From: Pseudocercospora fijiensis CIRAD86
Lineage: Eukaryota > Ascomycota > Dothideomycetes > Mycosphaerellales > Mycosphaerellaceae
Direction: 5' to 3'
Assembly: GCF_000340215.1 (NCBI RefSeq)
Contig: NW_006921541.1
Span: 491,876 to 555,875 of the forward strand
DNA: 64,000 nucleotides
In this document: positions 31,818 to 44,280 of the stretch, in pieces
Layout: every line of letters begins with the position of its first letter
Position numbering within the stretch: position 1 is the first letter of the stretch
Notes under the pieces: generated by a model
What the model was told of the DNA's origin: nothing
The model's input: the letters and a program-made list of their open reading frames with translations, nothing else
Database searches by the model: none
Program-made: the position numbers and the translations under genes

Positions 31818-33235
31818 CTCGGAGGAGGGAGGGGATAGGGAGTATGCAGCGTGTTGGAAAGCTAGATCGACATGTGTACTCAGCTGGTCTGAAGCTTGAA
31901 TTCAAATATGTGAATCGACTTGTGTGATCGGACTCGAATTCTCTGCACTCTACTCCATATGTGTGGTTGACGCTCCTATAATGAGCATAGATAACGCTCA
32001 GCGGATCGAGGTTGACTGTGAATGCTTTACGCAACGCGTCCGAAGCAGTGGGTTGGGATGGTACCTTGGTCATAAAGGTGGAGACCCGTTATCTTTCCAC
32101 ATCTTCTTAAAAATCTCGGCGAAGCAATCGAATCGCGACAGGGAAGTGATAGCCCCAAATTATCCGTTTGAGCGAGGTCTTTCGAGGAATATCTCGCAGC
32201 GCTTCGATGCTTGGTGCTACCAGTGGCACAGCTATAGTTGTAAAGACGGGGCCGGATAAGCGAAGCCCTGATGCGTATTTGATGTGAGGTGTGAAGTTTT
32301 GATTCAGTGCTCACCTCGATACGCTTGCTTCTACACCAGAGCCTCTTATATGCTGGTAAGGTGGCATCTAGTGTGAGCATGAGGAAAGTTCTGCTTGTGT
32401 GCCTCTCCTACGAGCGCCTCGAATGGCTTGCAAGCGCCGCCGATGACCACACCAGCCATGGCTTACAACTCAAGCTCGCCAATTGATCAGCACGTTCAGC
32501 ATGTATCTCCGGCCCCAAGTATGATGGGTGAGAACTCATGATTCTCAGGGCCACATTCTACGAGCTGAATTCATCTAGGACCGCCTCACAGGACGAGCGA
32601 CATCTCATGTATTCAAATTCTCGCTCTTGACTGACTTGCATAGCAGTGTCGTGGAGGTAGCAGCAGCCTCGCTCCGCTGGACTGAGAAAGCGGCGGTCGT
32701 TCGCATGAGGACTGGGATCGCGGCAGGTTGAGATGAACGCAGTCCATTCGAGCCAGTTCCGTTCGTAGGGGTGGCCTCGAACGTATCTCATAAGACTGAG
32801 CCCATCCATCGGAGACCGGCGCATCATGGCAACAGACGCGGTGCGAAGTACTCTTCGTCTCGGTTGTATCGTGTCTGTCTTCGCGGGAATGGGTTGATGA
32901 TAGCGGACGGGAATGATTTCGAGTGACTGATCATTCCATGCTCGGGATGCATGTGAAAGCGAATGTGCTTGCCGCTGCATCGTAACAAGGTCGGGATCGG
33001 TGCCAAGAGAGGTCTGTGAAGGACAAATTGCAAATGAGGTCAGAGAGATCTAGTTCCCATTCATTCGGCACGCCACTTCCAGATAACAAGTCCCCTTCTC
33101 TCATCTGCTCCGAATTGCAGACAGATTTCAGCTCGGAAACAATCAGTGCCCCGGCTATGAGAATAATATGTGCTCCTAGGCGGCTGCGCGTGCCTAGAAG
33201 TGTGCGAGCGAAGCTTTCGCCTTACGTAAGCCGCT
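31818..33235. other. Intergenic, one weak open frame
   Basis: A minus-strand frame at 32558-32980 starts with a true ATG and encodes 140 residues with several Cys, but it has no domain and is flanked by overlapping frames. I regard it as possible but not supported. The segment ends at a sharp change to RIP-mutated DNA near 33236. Confidence 0.35.
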
Positions 33236-33559
33236 AATAAGAAGCTCCTATTAGTATAAAATTAATTACTTTTGAAAGGGTTAACAAAGACTATCGCAAT
33301 CGTCTTAATTCTATCGTTTAACGCTATTAGTACCCTCGTAACCCGGACAAGGCTAAATAGGCTTGTCCTTCTACTACATTCTATAGACTATACGAGACCG
33401 CTCGTATATCTACTATATCAACTATTCGTCCGCTATCTCTATATCCTTACTACCTCCGAAATTAAAAGCTAAAGAAGGCAATACTATATTATCTACTTCG
33501 TCTATCTTCTATTCTACCTAAGCTAATACTACTACCTCTACCGTAGCCGTAGCCGCAGC

Positions 33560-35050
33560 CGCTACCGCTACCTCCGCCTACTTCTACTACTCTTCTCTCT
33601 TACGACGCTCCTAATCGATCCGCTCCTAATACTACTAAGTAAATGCCTCTACTATATACTTTAGCAAACGTAGAATACGTAGTTAACTCGCTAGATTAGT
33701 AGGGCGATAGTTATAATCTATATTAGTATATAACGCTGCTAGTTAGTTAGAGCGAGTTTAAGTAGCCTAGTCTATAAGGTCGGATTAAGACCTAGTAATA
33801 CGTACGAGTAGGCGATCTTATATAAGGATATAGAGGTTGTCGACTATAATAACCCTATAAGCGGATATATTAGTTTGTCGAATAGTAGCATCGACCTCTT
33901 AGTATGCCTAGGCGTGTTTAGAAGGCTAACTAGCTTCTTAAGCACCTTTATAGATAGACAATAGTCTAGTAAACGCAAGGACTAGTCGTATACTATTACC
34001 TCTAATAGTACGCGTACTATCTATACGAATATTAGGCTACGAGTTCTAGGTCTATATAATACTTGTCTATAGGTTAATCTTTGCCGCTACTAAGTAGCTA
34101 TTCGAAGAGTAGATTATATATACTAGCCGTAGGTTAGGCGTAAATTCGATAGTATAGAGGGCGTCGAGTATATTAGTCGTATTAGTCTAGTATTAAAAGC
34201 AGCCCTCGGTAGTAGCTGCAGCCTACTATTAAGGATTAATAGGCTATGTAGCAGCTATAGTAGGCTAACTAAATTCCCGAATAGCCTTGCGGGCGATATT
34301 TACTATATCGCAAGCAAGCCGCTTATCGGTACTAAATAGGAATAACACTCCGATAGCGCTAGTTAGAGTAATTAGCTAGAGACTATTACTAAAGGTATAC
34401 TATTAAAGCATAAGAAGATCCGTAATAACTCTATCGTTATACTAAGTACTAATAAGATCGTCCGGGTCGTAGGGATTCTATAGAATATAGGCAACTATAT
34501 CGAAGAAGCTAAGATATCGTCCGCCGCTAGTCGTTAGAAGCTTAACACTGCCTAGATTATTGTATATATACCGACCCTAGCCCTCCGCAATGCGAGTATA
34601 ATCGAATACTAGGTCGATAAGACGTATTATATTAGGGCAAGGTACGCGTGTCCGATAGTCTTCTCGCTTGTCCGCCTACTCGATACGACTCTTCGTAGCT
34701 TGTAGCTGCTAGTAATTAAGATACATCTTACGGTAGACCTCCTAAAAGATCTTCTTACTATCGGGATCCTTTAAAAATCGTAACTAGTAAAACATCTATA
34801 GTAGGCGAGCAGTATTAAAAAGGATCTTCTCTATACTACTAAACCGGTAGACAAGGGCTATACCTAGCTCCCTACGAGCATAGTAGTTAAACGTACGCTT
34901 AAGTTCCTTATTATTAGGACGCACGCCTATTTGCTACTACTATTACTACTTAGCGTTAGGCGATAAGACCGTAGATATAACAGATTAAGCACGATTACGA
35001 GTACGATTAGCGGAAGTAGGTTCTTTTATACGGGCTTGCTCTCGAAGGAT
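33560..35050 (-). pseudogene. Unclassified minus-strand coding relic downstream of the helicase
   Basis: After the helicase relic, one minus-strand frame can be followed for almost 500 codons with stops only where CAG/CAA/TGG would be expected. It contains helical stretches such as NKELKRTFNYYARRELG and RFLKDPDSKKIF, a VACDIVNIARKAI-like helix and a C-terminal Arg/Glu/Lys-rich end. No domain was recognised. It may be a C-terminal extension of the Helitron protein, a captured gene, or another element. Confidence 0.45.
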
Positions 35051-35449
35051 GTGCTATTATCGGCGTTCTTCTTCCTAAATCTAGCGTATAAAGAGATTGC
35101 GATTAATAGTAGGTTCGGCGTCCTTTAGCTCCGGCGGCTACTATTAGTTCTAACGCCGACGTCGTAGCTCTAAATGAGTTGTTAGGCGATATACATAGCT
35201 AGAGTGTAGAGGAAAGCCTTCACTCTTAGGTTCCGGTGGTTTCTAATTAATCTCCGGGGCATTAAGCGGTAGTGCATTAGGCAATATATCTTTCTAATCT
35301 AGGAGAGGCAACTTAGCTAGTACGTTCTAGGTTTTAGCATTATCGTTATAGCCGTTATCTTTATTATTATAGTACTAAGCCGGCTATCTAAGAGTATTTA
35401 ATAACCTATTAGAAAAAGTTAATAGTAGTTCGCTAAAGTCGTATACGCG

Positions 35450-37050
35450 AGAAGATAATACTAGAGTTATAGGAGGCTTAGGAAGGAACTGCCCTTGCCT
35501 ACGCTACTTATTAGCAAGTCGCATTCGGGTAATACTTGTCTTGCCGAGATCGCGGATACGAGGGAAGTTAAATGCGTCCTTAATTATAAGGCTTATATAA
35601 CTCTTAATATAAGAGAATGCTATATACGTTAACCTAGCCGAGAAGTCTTTCGGGCTAAGCTTAATAATAGCTTTCTTAACTGTTATGCCCTATGCCTTAT
35701 AGACAGTTAAGGCATAAGAGACTATTAATAGAAATTGCTTACGCTAGTTATCTCGACCGTCGACGTTGCGCTTAATATAGAAGATAGGTACGATCTTGCG
35801 TCTAGCAACCTTAAAGAGAGCAGGTATATTATCTTTTAGGCCTTTAAACGTAACTAACAAGCATAAAGGCGGAGTCCGACGGAGGTTCTTCTCGCGTATA
35901 GATTTAGGCTAAACAATGTCGTATAGGATGCCTTAACGGCTATTTACTAAGCTAAATTCAGTCTAAAGATTAGTAAGTAGCATAAGCTTGCATCTAATAG
36001 AGACCTTAAGAAGGGCGTCTAGATTGTAAACACTCTTACTATCGATAGTAGCGGTCTCTAGGCGATTATAATCCGTATAAATAGGTAGAACTAGATTACC
36101 GATATCTCGTAGGCGCTAGTAATTAAGCTTATCTATATTAGCATTAGTAAAGTAGATACAAACAGTATCGTTAAAATCCTTAATACGTGCCGTAATATCT
36201 AGATATAATACATACCGCTTTATTAAGGTCTACTAATATAGTATCTATATATTACCGGTACGAAGAGCTTCGAGAGCGTCGCGAAATGCGATCTGCTCTA
36301 TACTGTCTCCCTCCTACCGTATATTAGCTTTAAGTAGAAGTGACTTACTAAAGCAGTAATATATCGACTAGCTAGAGATATCTTCTACTGTCTTCGGAGC
36401 GGTATAGAAGAGCGGCTTTTCGAATATAGGTATAAGTTAGGAGAAGTCTCTAAAGATAATAATGTTTATACCTCTGTATAGTAGGTTTCGGTCGACATAG
36501 CATTAACGAAGCCGCTAATCGAGCATATAAAGAAGCGGCTAACTAACTATAGACTTCTTATCGATAATAATATATTAAACATTCCGGATTATATTCTCGA
36601 GTAGCGTTAAGCGGGCTCCTACTAGCTTAGTAAATGCTCTCCTAACTAGCAACTTAAAATATATATATAGAGTAGACCTATCGATATTAGTAGCTACTAT
36701 ACTAGTAGGAGCTAGGCGAATAATAGGATTAGCTGGGTAGTCGGCTGCCTTTGCGTTACTCTAAAGTCGAGCGTAGAGCATCTCGATAAGGAATAACTTG
36801 CTAGTACTACCTGCGCTATCGACGTTAAGTAGTAGCTATAGAGGTCGATCCTTAATATTTCGGGTACGACGATATTGCAGCACTATATTAAAATGGCTTA
36901 CTACCTTATCGAAGCCTTAGCGCTAGTATCGATTAAGCTTCTAGAACTAGGCAGTGCTCTAAGACTGCACATTAAGATCTACTATACCGTATGCTTGCTT
37001 ACGGGCCGTCTACTAGTCTTATATAGTATCGTAGATATTAGGATGCTTAG
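35450..37050 (-). pseudogene. Helitron PIF1-type helicase relic
   Basis: Read on the minus strand, the Walker A motif at 36797-36820 is Ser-Ala-Gly-Ser-Thr-Ser-Lys where G-A-G-G-T-G-K is expected; all three Gly-to-Ser changes are TpG-to-TpA. It is followed by IIRLAPTSIVATNID, a Walker B-like YIIIDKKSIVS at about 36545-36580 and GINIIIFRDFS near 36450 (motif III). The C-terminal half has SYALTVYKA-GITVKKAIIKLSPKDF and LTYIAFSYIKS, matching PIF1 motifs V and VI. PIF1 helicases unwind DNA during rolling-circle replication. Stops are frequent, and the Walker A damage alone would inactivate the enzyme. Confidence 0.85.
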
Positions 37051-37739
37051 TTAAGTACTTTCCGATACGAGGCTCCTAATAAGTAGCACGGTCGATCTCT
37101 CGATTACTAAGATTGTTTAGATCCTTATCTCGTACTCTAGCGTTAGGAGAAGGGCTACAAAGAGCATTAAAGTTCGCTAGCTTACTAAGGTTCTATAACT
37201 TAGGATTAATAAATAGATTACTATCTTCTCGCGGAAGGTCCTAAAGATAATTATTCGGGTATAGTGAGTTGCCCTAGCTATTAACGTAATACTCGTAGTA
37301 GTATCGCATAGCTGCATCCTATAATGTAAACTCGACATCCTTATTGTCTAGAAAGTAGTAGGGTGTTTTGTTAGAACATTCCGGAAGGGCACGGAATAGG
37401 TAATGCATCTAAATCTTTATCCGTAGGTATTCCTAGTACCTAGGCTTTATCGAGATAGATAGGTATCGAGGAAAGTAGTTAATTAAACGTCGGTCCTTAG
37501 TTGGATTTCTTAGAGGTACTAGATTACCGTATCGCTATAGGTTCTACTTAGTTAGATATACGAAAAGACTAGCGTCTTCTACGAGCTCTAAGCGCTTAAG
37601 GTACTTCTAAAGCACTGTTCTGCTAGGTGCCCGTCGCCTGCTATTACTATCGTTAGCGCTATCTGCGTTGTTCTTATTAGCTAGCATATCGACTAGACCG
37701 CTCTACTCGGACGATAGCCGATAATTAAGAGTAACGATA

Positions 37740-39000
37740 GTGCGGCTTCCCTTTTACAAAGGAAGATATAGATTGAGATAAGCAACCTCCTAGGCCGGCC
37801 AATTACGCTTAGTAATTAGGATGTTAAGCAACTTAGCAACTATAGAAAGCAGCGGCTTATTATAATTAATAAGAGGCAGTAGGCCCTTTATAATATTATT
37901 ATAAGATCGGCTCTTTACTTCTGTCTTACTATAGTATTTAAGAATGTATTGCATTACCGTATAGATAGTTATATACGGGGTAATATCGCAATTGGCTCTC
38001 TAGGCTATAGATATAAGGCGATTGAAGTAATTAATAAACGAGTCGTTGCAAGCTATAGTAAAGCTAAGATATCGATTTTTGTACTCGTTATTAATATCGG
38101 CCTAATCGCGATGCTTTCTTAGAAAGTAGAAACGGTAGTGCAAGTCGCTATCTAGATTATCTTTGCGCTTAGCCTAGCAATAGTTATTATATATATAACG
38201 CTATACCCGATTAACGATATCTACGAGGTCCTCCTAGGTATTATTAAGCTTATCTATACTAGATTAGATAGCAACTCCTTAGCCTAGATCTCTGCTAGGT
38301 TCGGGATTAAGGGTAGTAATATACATTCCTTACTACTGCGCAAACTGTTGTCGCGCTTTAGTAGTATTAACGCCTAGTTTTAGAAGGTCGCACTAAAGGA
38401 AGAAGTATATATAGCAACTACTACGGCTCTGCTATTCGTACCGATACTAGTAATCGACGACATTGAACTTAGGCTTTAGTACCTTCTCGAGAAGGGCCTA
38501 GAATCGACGTATTATATAGTAATCGGCAATATAGGGGTTCTTACGGAGATTGTCGCGAGCTATCTTAACCCGGTAATGCGGTAGTAGCTGCCTCTACTGC
38601 TAGTATCCTAGCATAAGCTAAGCGAGTGAGTCCTACTGCAAATCGGCAGCGCTAACTATACAAAACAGGTTAGGCTTACCTAAGGCCCGGATATATGTCT
38701 CTAGATTAATACGGCGTCCGTTCTAATATAGACGAGTGCCTCGGATCTAGCCTCCAACTCGAACGATACTATTAATTAGCCGCTAAGCATTAGGATTACG
38801 CTAGTCTGCTAATAGAGCCGCTTCGATAGTGTCTATAGTTACCTCTGTACTATCCTTCTAATACTTGTTCGCAAAGAATGTAGCGGCGTTTAGTATATAA
38901 TACCGTATGCCTTTGTTAAAGACGAAGTATAGCTAACGCTTATAAGAAGCGAATCGCCTATCCTTATATCTTATATAGTGCTTAATAGCTTGCTACTACG
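37740..39000 (-). pseudogene. Helitron Rep (HUH nuclease) domain relic
   Basis: The minus strand reads RLINSIVRVGG-IRGTRLY-NGRRINLETYIRALGKPNLF, then a segment ending VDY-YRYE-QSRSS, which matches the fungal Helitron_like_N domain. The HUH motif, normally H-x-H after the EWQGRGS-like loop, reads Tyr-Ile-Tyr at 38405-38413, so both metal-binding His are replaced by CAT/CAC to TAT/TAC. The downstream tyrosine motif is present as YILKYYSK around 37923-37945 (normal form YxxKYCSK). In live elements this domain nicks DNA and forms a covalent Tyr-DNA link to start rolling-circle transposition. Confidence 0.8.
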
Positions 39001-40399
39001 TTATAGTACGAGGCCGAGCTTAGTTAGGATCTCCCTTACCCTATAGCAATAACGTAGGAAACGCTATAGCTATTAAAGGATACGACCGGTTAAGCTTATT
39101 AATTGGAATCTTCTCGTAATCTAGCTGTGTAATATGCGATAGCTATAGTAGTTGCTAAGGTCTAGGAGGATTATTAGAAGGTCTATTATTACCGGCTCGG
39201 CGGCGGCGTAGACGATCGCGCAATTAATCTAGCGCGCGGTATTAAGGATAAAGATTAGGGATAGCTACGTAATTATAACCGAGATCTTTATCTTTATCCG
39301 GCTCTCCTACTCCCTAGGTAGGGCCTCGATCTATCCGCGAAGGGCCCGTAACGATAGAAGGAGGTACTCCGACCGAGGGCGGTAGAGTAGAAGGAATAGG
39401 TAGCGCTATTAGTGCCGCTACGGTACGCTAAATAGGCAGTACTAGCATCTAGATATGCTGCATATAGTTAGCCTTGTTATAAAGCGCTAGATTATACTAA
39501 TTAATATCGAGGAGTATACCTAAGGTCGAGTATAAGAACTAGTCTCGTATCGTCTTATAGTCTCTAGCTATATACTACTTTAGTTCTACGTAGTAGTTGG
39601 AATTAACAATGCTATATACGTACTATACGCACTCGTACTAGATACGCTTCTTATCGGGAAGATTAGAATTATAGTAAGACCGCTATTAAATACTACGAGG
39701 GAAGCTATAGCTATAGTAAGGGAACTACTTATCGTTCCGCCTATTGTTTCTACTAGAGATACGAACTCTAGGGACTAAAGGAGGGTCTTGCACATTGTCG
39801 TCGTACGTAGGAACTATGTCGGCCTACTAAGGCTAAGCTTAGCCTTTATTATATTCTGCTAATTCTAGTTCCTACTCGATAGAGTTATCTTCTAGAAGCT
39901 GCGATAGTGCCTCCTAATCGATAAGAATGTCGCGGTAGTAGTTGTTGTTACGCTTTAGCTAATCGAGCGCGTTAATAACCTTTATATAGCGGACGCGGAA
40001 GTCTTCTCGAAATTAGCGTCGCTTGCGCTCTTAGTCCTACTACTCGTTAGCCTAGTGCTAGTTAACCTGCTTAGCGAGTTCTTCGTCTTCTACCTAAGGG
40101 TTCTATTCCTTTTAACGTAGGCGTAGGACTATAAGATCTAGCTCCCGAGGAATACGAGGCAACTTAGTATATACCGTAACAATATCTTTTAGAAAGTTGC
40201 AAATATGCCTACGATATTAGTACTACTGCCTACGAACGTAGAAGACCGATATCTATATATGTATACGAGCAATAATTAGCTCTTCTATAGTCGATAATCT
40301 AGCTAGTTCCTCTAGAATTTGTCCTAGATCTATATTGTTGCTATTACTAAATAGAAAGGGGTTACTAGCTTCTATCTTGCTCTACGTATCGCGGTTAAT

Positions 40400-42290
40400 A
40401 TACCGGCTACAAATGCCCTTGTTCCTCTCGATGTTTATACTAAACCACTTCTTATAGCAACGCTCGCAGGTCTCTAGTATATCGCTATCGATAGTAGAAT
40501 AGAAGTTATATAGAAGTTCTTAATCGGTTAGGTTAAGCGCTAGTATATAAGACTGTGTATCTGTAGCGACAAGCGGCGGGTCTTAGTAAGCTAAGAAACG
40601 ATCGCGACGATCTTGCTATATACGAACATTAGTACTAACGTTGCGTCGAGGTACTAGACTAGCCTAAGAGCCCTAAGCAGATTAAGGTTGAGAGCTTAAC
40701 GACATAAACGCGTCGCTTTGCTATGTTCCCGATAGTATATATACTATCCTACTACTACTGCTAGCATTACCTCTACTACTACTACTACTACCGCGAGGTG
40801 TAGGTGTAGCCGGTACGGCTAAGCTCTATTACTACCTAGGAAAGTGCTAAATGTAGGCGTCGCGTAGTTTAGGTAAGGGAAAGCGCTAAAAGCTAAACCG
40901 ATTGCTATTATACTTACCGGCGATATACTACTTGTTCTCGTAGATAGCGTCCTTACTAACTATACCAAGGTCGCAATACTAGCAATAGTCCTTATTAATA
41001 CCGCTCTAGTCCTCTTGCGGGCGAGGTTCGCTATAATTAATATAGACGAAGAATAGCTACGTACTAGGAGGTATATTGCTAGTAGGAGATTGAAACTAAA
41101 GAGAAGGCACGGGGGCAGAGCTAGCCTGTTGCGAAACTTAAGGAGTTGCCGGCTAAGTTGTCTATGTAACTAGTTGCTAAGCGCCCGGAGGAGGCTGTTA
41201 TATTATAGCGGATAGGTAGTTATCGATATTACCTTCGTACCGAGACTAGTATACCCGATAGCGTACTTACTAACTAGCTCTAGAGTACTCCTACTATTAA
41301 GCTTGTGTCTCTAGAGATAGCTAACTTAACGGGTAATATAGACGTAGAGGCGGAGCTATTATACTAAGAGTAGCACTAGAAGCACCTATAGAGATTAAGC
41401 TTCGATAGCGTAGAGTAGGAGTCGCTAGGCTAGATAGTATAGGGCTAGGTGCAGAGCGCTTAGTCGCTTTCGTAATCTCCTAATTGCCGGATCTATTCTT
41501 CGATACGAGTATGCTACGGTATAGAGTATATCGCTTTACTAGTAGACTACCCTTCTTCCTCTAGTTAAGAAACTAATAGATGTCTTTAATCTCGCTATAG
41601 TAGTCGCACTTCTAGGTAGGTAGCTACTCTCGATTAAGAGGGAAAGGTAGCTAGGTCGGAACTGCCGACTACGGTGCTGTTATAGGTATAGCACTTAGAG
41701 TAGGCTCGGCTATAGATATAGATAGCGGCGGCATAGCCTAAAGCTTACTTCTACCTATAAATCGAGGTAGATTAGAAGTAGCAATACGAGCAATCGGAAC
41801 GTTATTTAGGTCGTATTTACTGCTTCTAAACACAATCGGATATACGCAGTCGTTCGTATACTAATCGCAGTCTATATTGTATAGCTATACGCGACTCGAG
41901 GCAGTATTAGTATTCTCTTTAGTGTCCTCCGCTATCTGCTGCTAAATGCTATTAAGAAGCATATTCTAGCGGCGATACTATTCCGGAATAAACATTCGGC
42001 TAAGGTTTATGCGGCGTAGCTGTTAGCTATAGTATCGTAGGATGTCGCGGATAGACTAATAGCGGTATATACGTAGCTTACGAACGACATTAATCTCGGA
42101 CTTTAGTTCGGTCTACTTTTAAGCCTAATGCGTAAAGCGGCGGATCGAGTAGTCGATATAGCGGTTATACTCCTAGATACGCTTATCGTCGACGAAGTAG
42201 GACTCCGACGAGAGGCGTAGCTTTAAGTATATCTTATCGGCTTATACGGCGGGTCGAGTGTTAGTAATAGACTATAGTAAAAGGAAGTAT
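40400..42290 (-). pseudogene. Helitron N-terminal region relic
   Basis: Minus-strand reading frames with numerous TAG codons retain protein-like sequence from about 42290 down. The clearest part is near 40400-40470: CERCYKKWFSINIERNKGICSRY, in pieces of the CxxC-W-F-x-x-C type found just before the Rep region of fungal Helitrons. Upstream lies an Arg/Tyr/Glu-rich segment (from about 42260 down to 41960) of unknown role. Whether this upstream portion is the same polypeptide is inference from common strand. Confidence 0.55.
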
Positions 42291-42640
42291 TATATAATAT
42301 CGGATAACAGTATATAGGTATAGTGCGTATTAGACTTAGACTATGTTTGATCGCGGTATAGGTCTAGCTCGGGTTGTGTTTGTTTGCGTAGAGATAGAGG
42401 CAAAAGTAGGAGCAGAGGTTAGAGGGGAGGTAGGGGTTGCGGATAGAAGTAGCGAGGTAACGCAAGAACCTGCCTTAGGTGCCTGCTAGTGCTAGTGAAT
42501 GTGCCTCCCTTTACGAGTATCTTCTCGTTTGTATATATACGCTCCCGTTACTAAGTAGCATCTATCCGGATGTTATTCGTATATACAATATTAACGATTA
42601 GAAGGTAGAAAGTAAACTATAGAGTCTTAACTCTATATAC

Positions 42641-43030
42641 CTTATACCTTTGTTAACGTTGTCGCTTAGAGGCTAGGGGGATAGTCGTTCCTCCTAAACC
42701 CCCCGTAGCCTTACCGCTTTAGTACCCTTATACCTTTGTTAACGTTAGTGCTTAGGGTAGGGGGGAATAGTCGTCGTAGGCTCCTCCTAAACCCCCTATA
42801 TCTACTGCGCGAAGTGTTCCTTTCTATTAACGTTGTCGCTTAGAGGCTAGAGGGATAGTCGTTCCTCTTAAACCCCTCGGAGCCTTACCGCTTTAGTATC
42901 CTTATACCTTTGTTAACGTTAGCGCTTAGGGCAGGGGGGAATAGTCGTCGCAAGCTCCTCCTAAACCCCTTGTACCTACCGCGCGGAGTGTTCCTTTCTA
43001 TTAACGTTAGGCGGAGTACTCCTTTATATT
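42641..43030 (+). repeat. Tandem duplication, period about 175 bp
   Basis: Two copies share cttatacctttgttaacgtt (42641, 42727 and 42901), taacgttgtcgcttagaggct (42653 and 42828), agtcgttcctcctaaaccc-like blocks and ccgctttagta. Each unit is itself composed of two related half-units. C-rich runs (aaaccccc) are conserved between copies. Confidence 0.75.
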
Positions 43031-43279
43031 AACGTTAGCGCTCTTCTCGACCCGTAGAAGCGTATATAGGAGTAGAAGATAGGTAGACTGTAGCGTAGAG
43101 AATAGATCCTGCCTAAGGCTACCGTCGTTCTCGTATTAATTACTTTTGTTAGCGTACTTTTACTAAAGATGCGCTCAATCTACTTAACTCGTTAGTTTCG
43201 GTCTAACTCTAAGATTAATTAATTTAGCTAGGGACTACTTATTTATTAAAAGAATCAATTATGCGTATAGGGCGTAGAT

Positions 43280-43530
43280 TAAACACTCGACCTTTAGACT
43301 TTATTCTTATTGTCTAAACCTTACCTCGCTGCCGGCCTTTTACGCTTCTAACTGCGCTACTATAAGGCTAGCGACAATAAAGGGTTATTAGCATATAAGA
43401 ATTGCAGCCCTGCGTCTAATTACATTACGAGCGCGTTTATCTACTATAATAGGTAAATATAGGAAGTATTATAGCACTACTTCCGCTCTGTATATATTCG
43501 TCCGAGTTCTTTGCGTCTACTCTAGAATAA
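43280..43530 (-). repeat. Dispersed repeat copy B (inverted relative to 880-1150)
   Basis: The reverse complement contains agagtagacgcaaagaactc plus gg, tacctattatagta, acgcgctcgta, tagcgcagttagaagcg and gtcgagtgtttaatct, in the same order as copy A. The tagcgcagttagaagcg block fits a pol III A box, and gtgtttaatctacgcc could be a mutated B box, so a tRNA-derived SINE is possible. Confidence 0.5.
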
Positions 43531-44029
43531 ACAGACCTAGCCCCTTCTTCTTCTATAATGCACGCGGATTACCTAATCTTCTAAACTAATGCTAGGGTAC
43601 AGAGTCGTAATTTTAGCAGGTTTCTTAAACCGCCGTAAGCCGCGCTAGCTAGGTTATAGTAGCCTTCTATACTATAGTAGGGAATTGTCGGTATTAAATG
43701 CGAGGTTTCTTCGTAAAGTCTTAAGGTCTCGTTAGCCTAAAGTAACTAGGTTTGTTAGCCTTTAATTATTATAGTTTCGTTACTATTATAGACTAGGTTT
43801 AGTAGCTATTAATTGTCCTTAAAAACTCAGTTCGTCTAGTTTCTATAGATATACTCCGGTATAAGGAAGCAAGCGTAGTAGGTATATATATATCTTAAAG
43901 GGCTAGGTATAACGAGATTTAACCGCTAGAAAGCCCCGGCCTACTATTCTATATTTTTGCTCTAGCATTGTCCTTTATATCCTTTTAACCTACTAATCTC
44001 TTTCTGTTTTATATGTCTTATACGGCGCG

Positions 44030-44190
44030 TACTATACGGGCTCGTAGGTGCGTAGTATTATAGGCGCGTACTATGCGGGCTCGTAGGTACGTAGTATTAT
44101 AGGCGCGTAGTTTTAGATATCTTATACGACGCGTACTATACTAGGTCGTAGGCGCGTAGCGTTATAGGCGCGTAGTGTCGTCGGCGCGTA
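44030..44190 (+). repeat. Short GCGCGTAG-rich tandem repeats
   Basis: Repeated blocks of ggcgcgtactat-cgggctcgtaggt-cgtagtattata and shorter gcgcgtagt units fill about 160 bp at the edge of the RIP block. CpG is dense while CpA is absent. Confidence 0.65.
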
Positions 44191-44280
44191 GTGTTATTAT
44201 ATTGTTGTACTTTGTTATTATCGTACTTAGGAGGAAGTAACGTAAGAAGTAAGCCTTAGGCGTAAATCCGGAGTTCGAGT

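Larger units (their letters stand above)
33236..44280 (-). mobile_element. RIP-mutated Helitron and associated repeats
   Basis: This is an 11-kb block depleted of CpA/TpG. Read on the minus strand through stops, it carries in order an N-terminal Cys-containing region (42.3-40.4 kb), a Helitron_like_N/Rep domain (39.0-37.7 kb), a PIF1-type helicase (37.0-35.5 kb) and a further coding relic of unknown type (35.05-33.56 kb). Rep plus PIF1 in one reading direction defines a Helitron, a rolling-circle transposon. All key catalytic motifs are hit by TpG-to-TpA or CpA-to-TpA changes. I could not find the expected TC and CTRR ends, so the true element borders within the block are not fixed. Repeats at 42.6-43.0, 43.3-43.5 and 44.0-44.2 kb may be separate insertions or 5' non-coding sequence. 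Confidence 0.8.
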
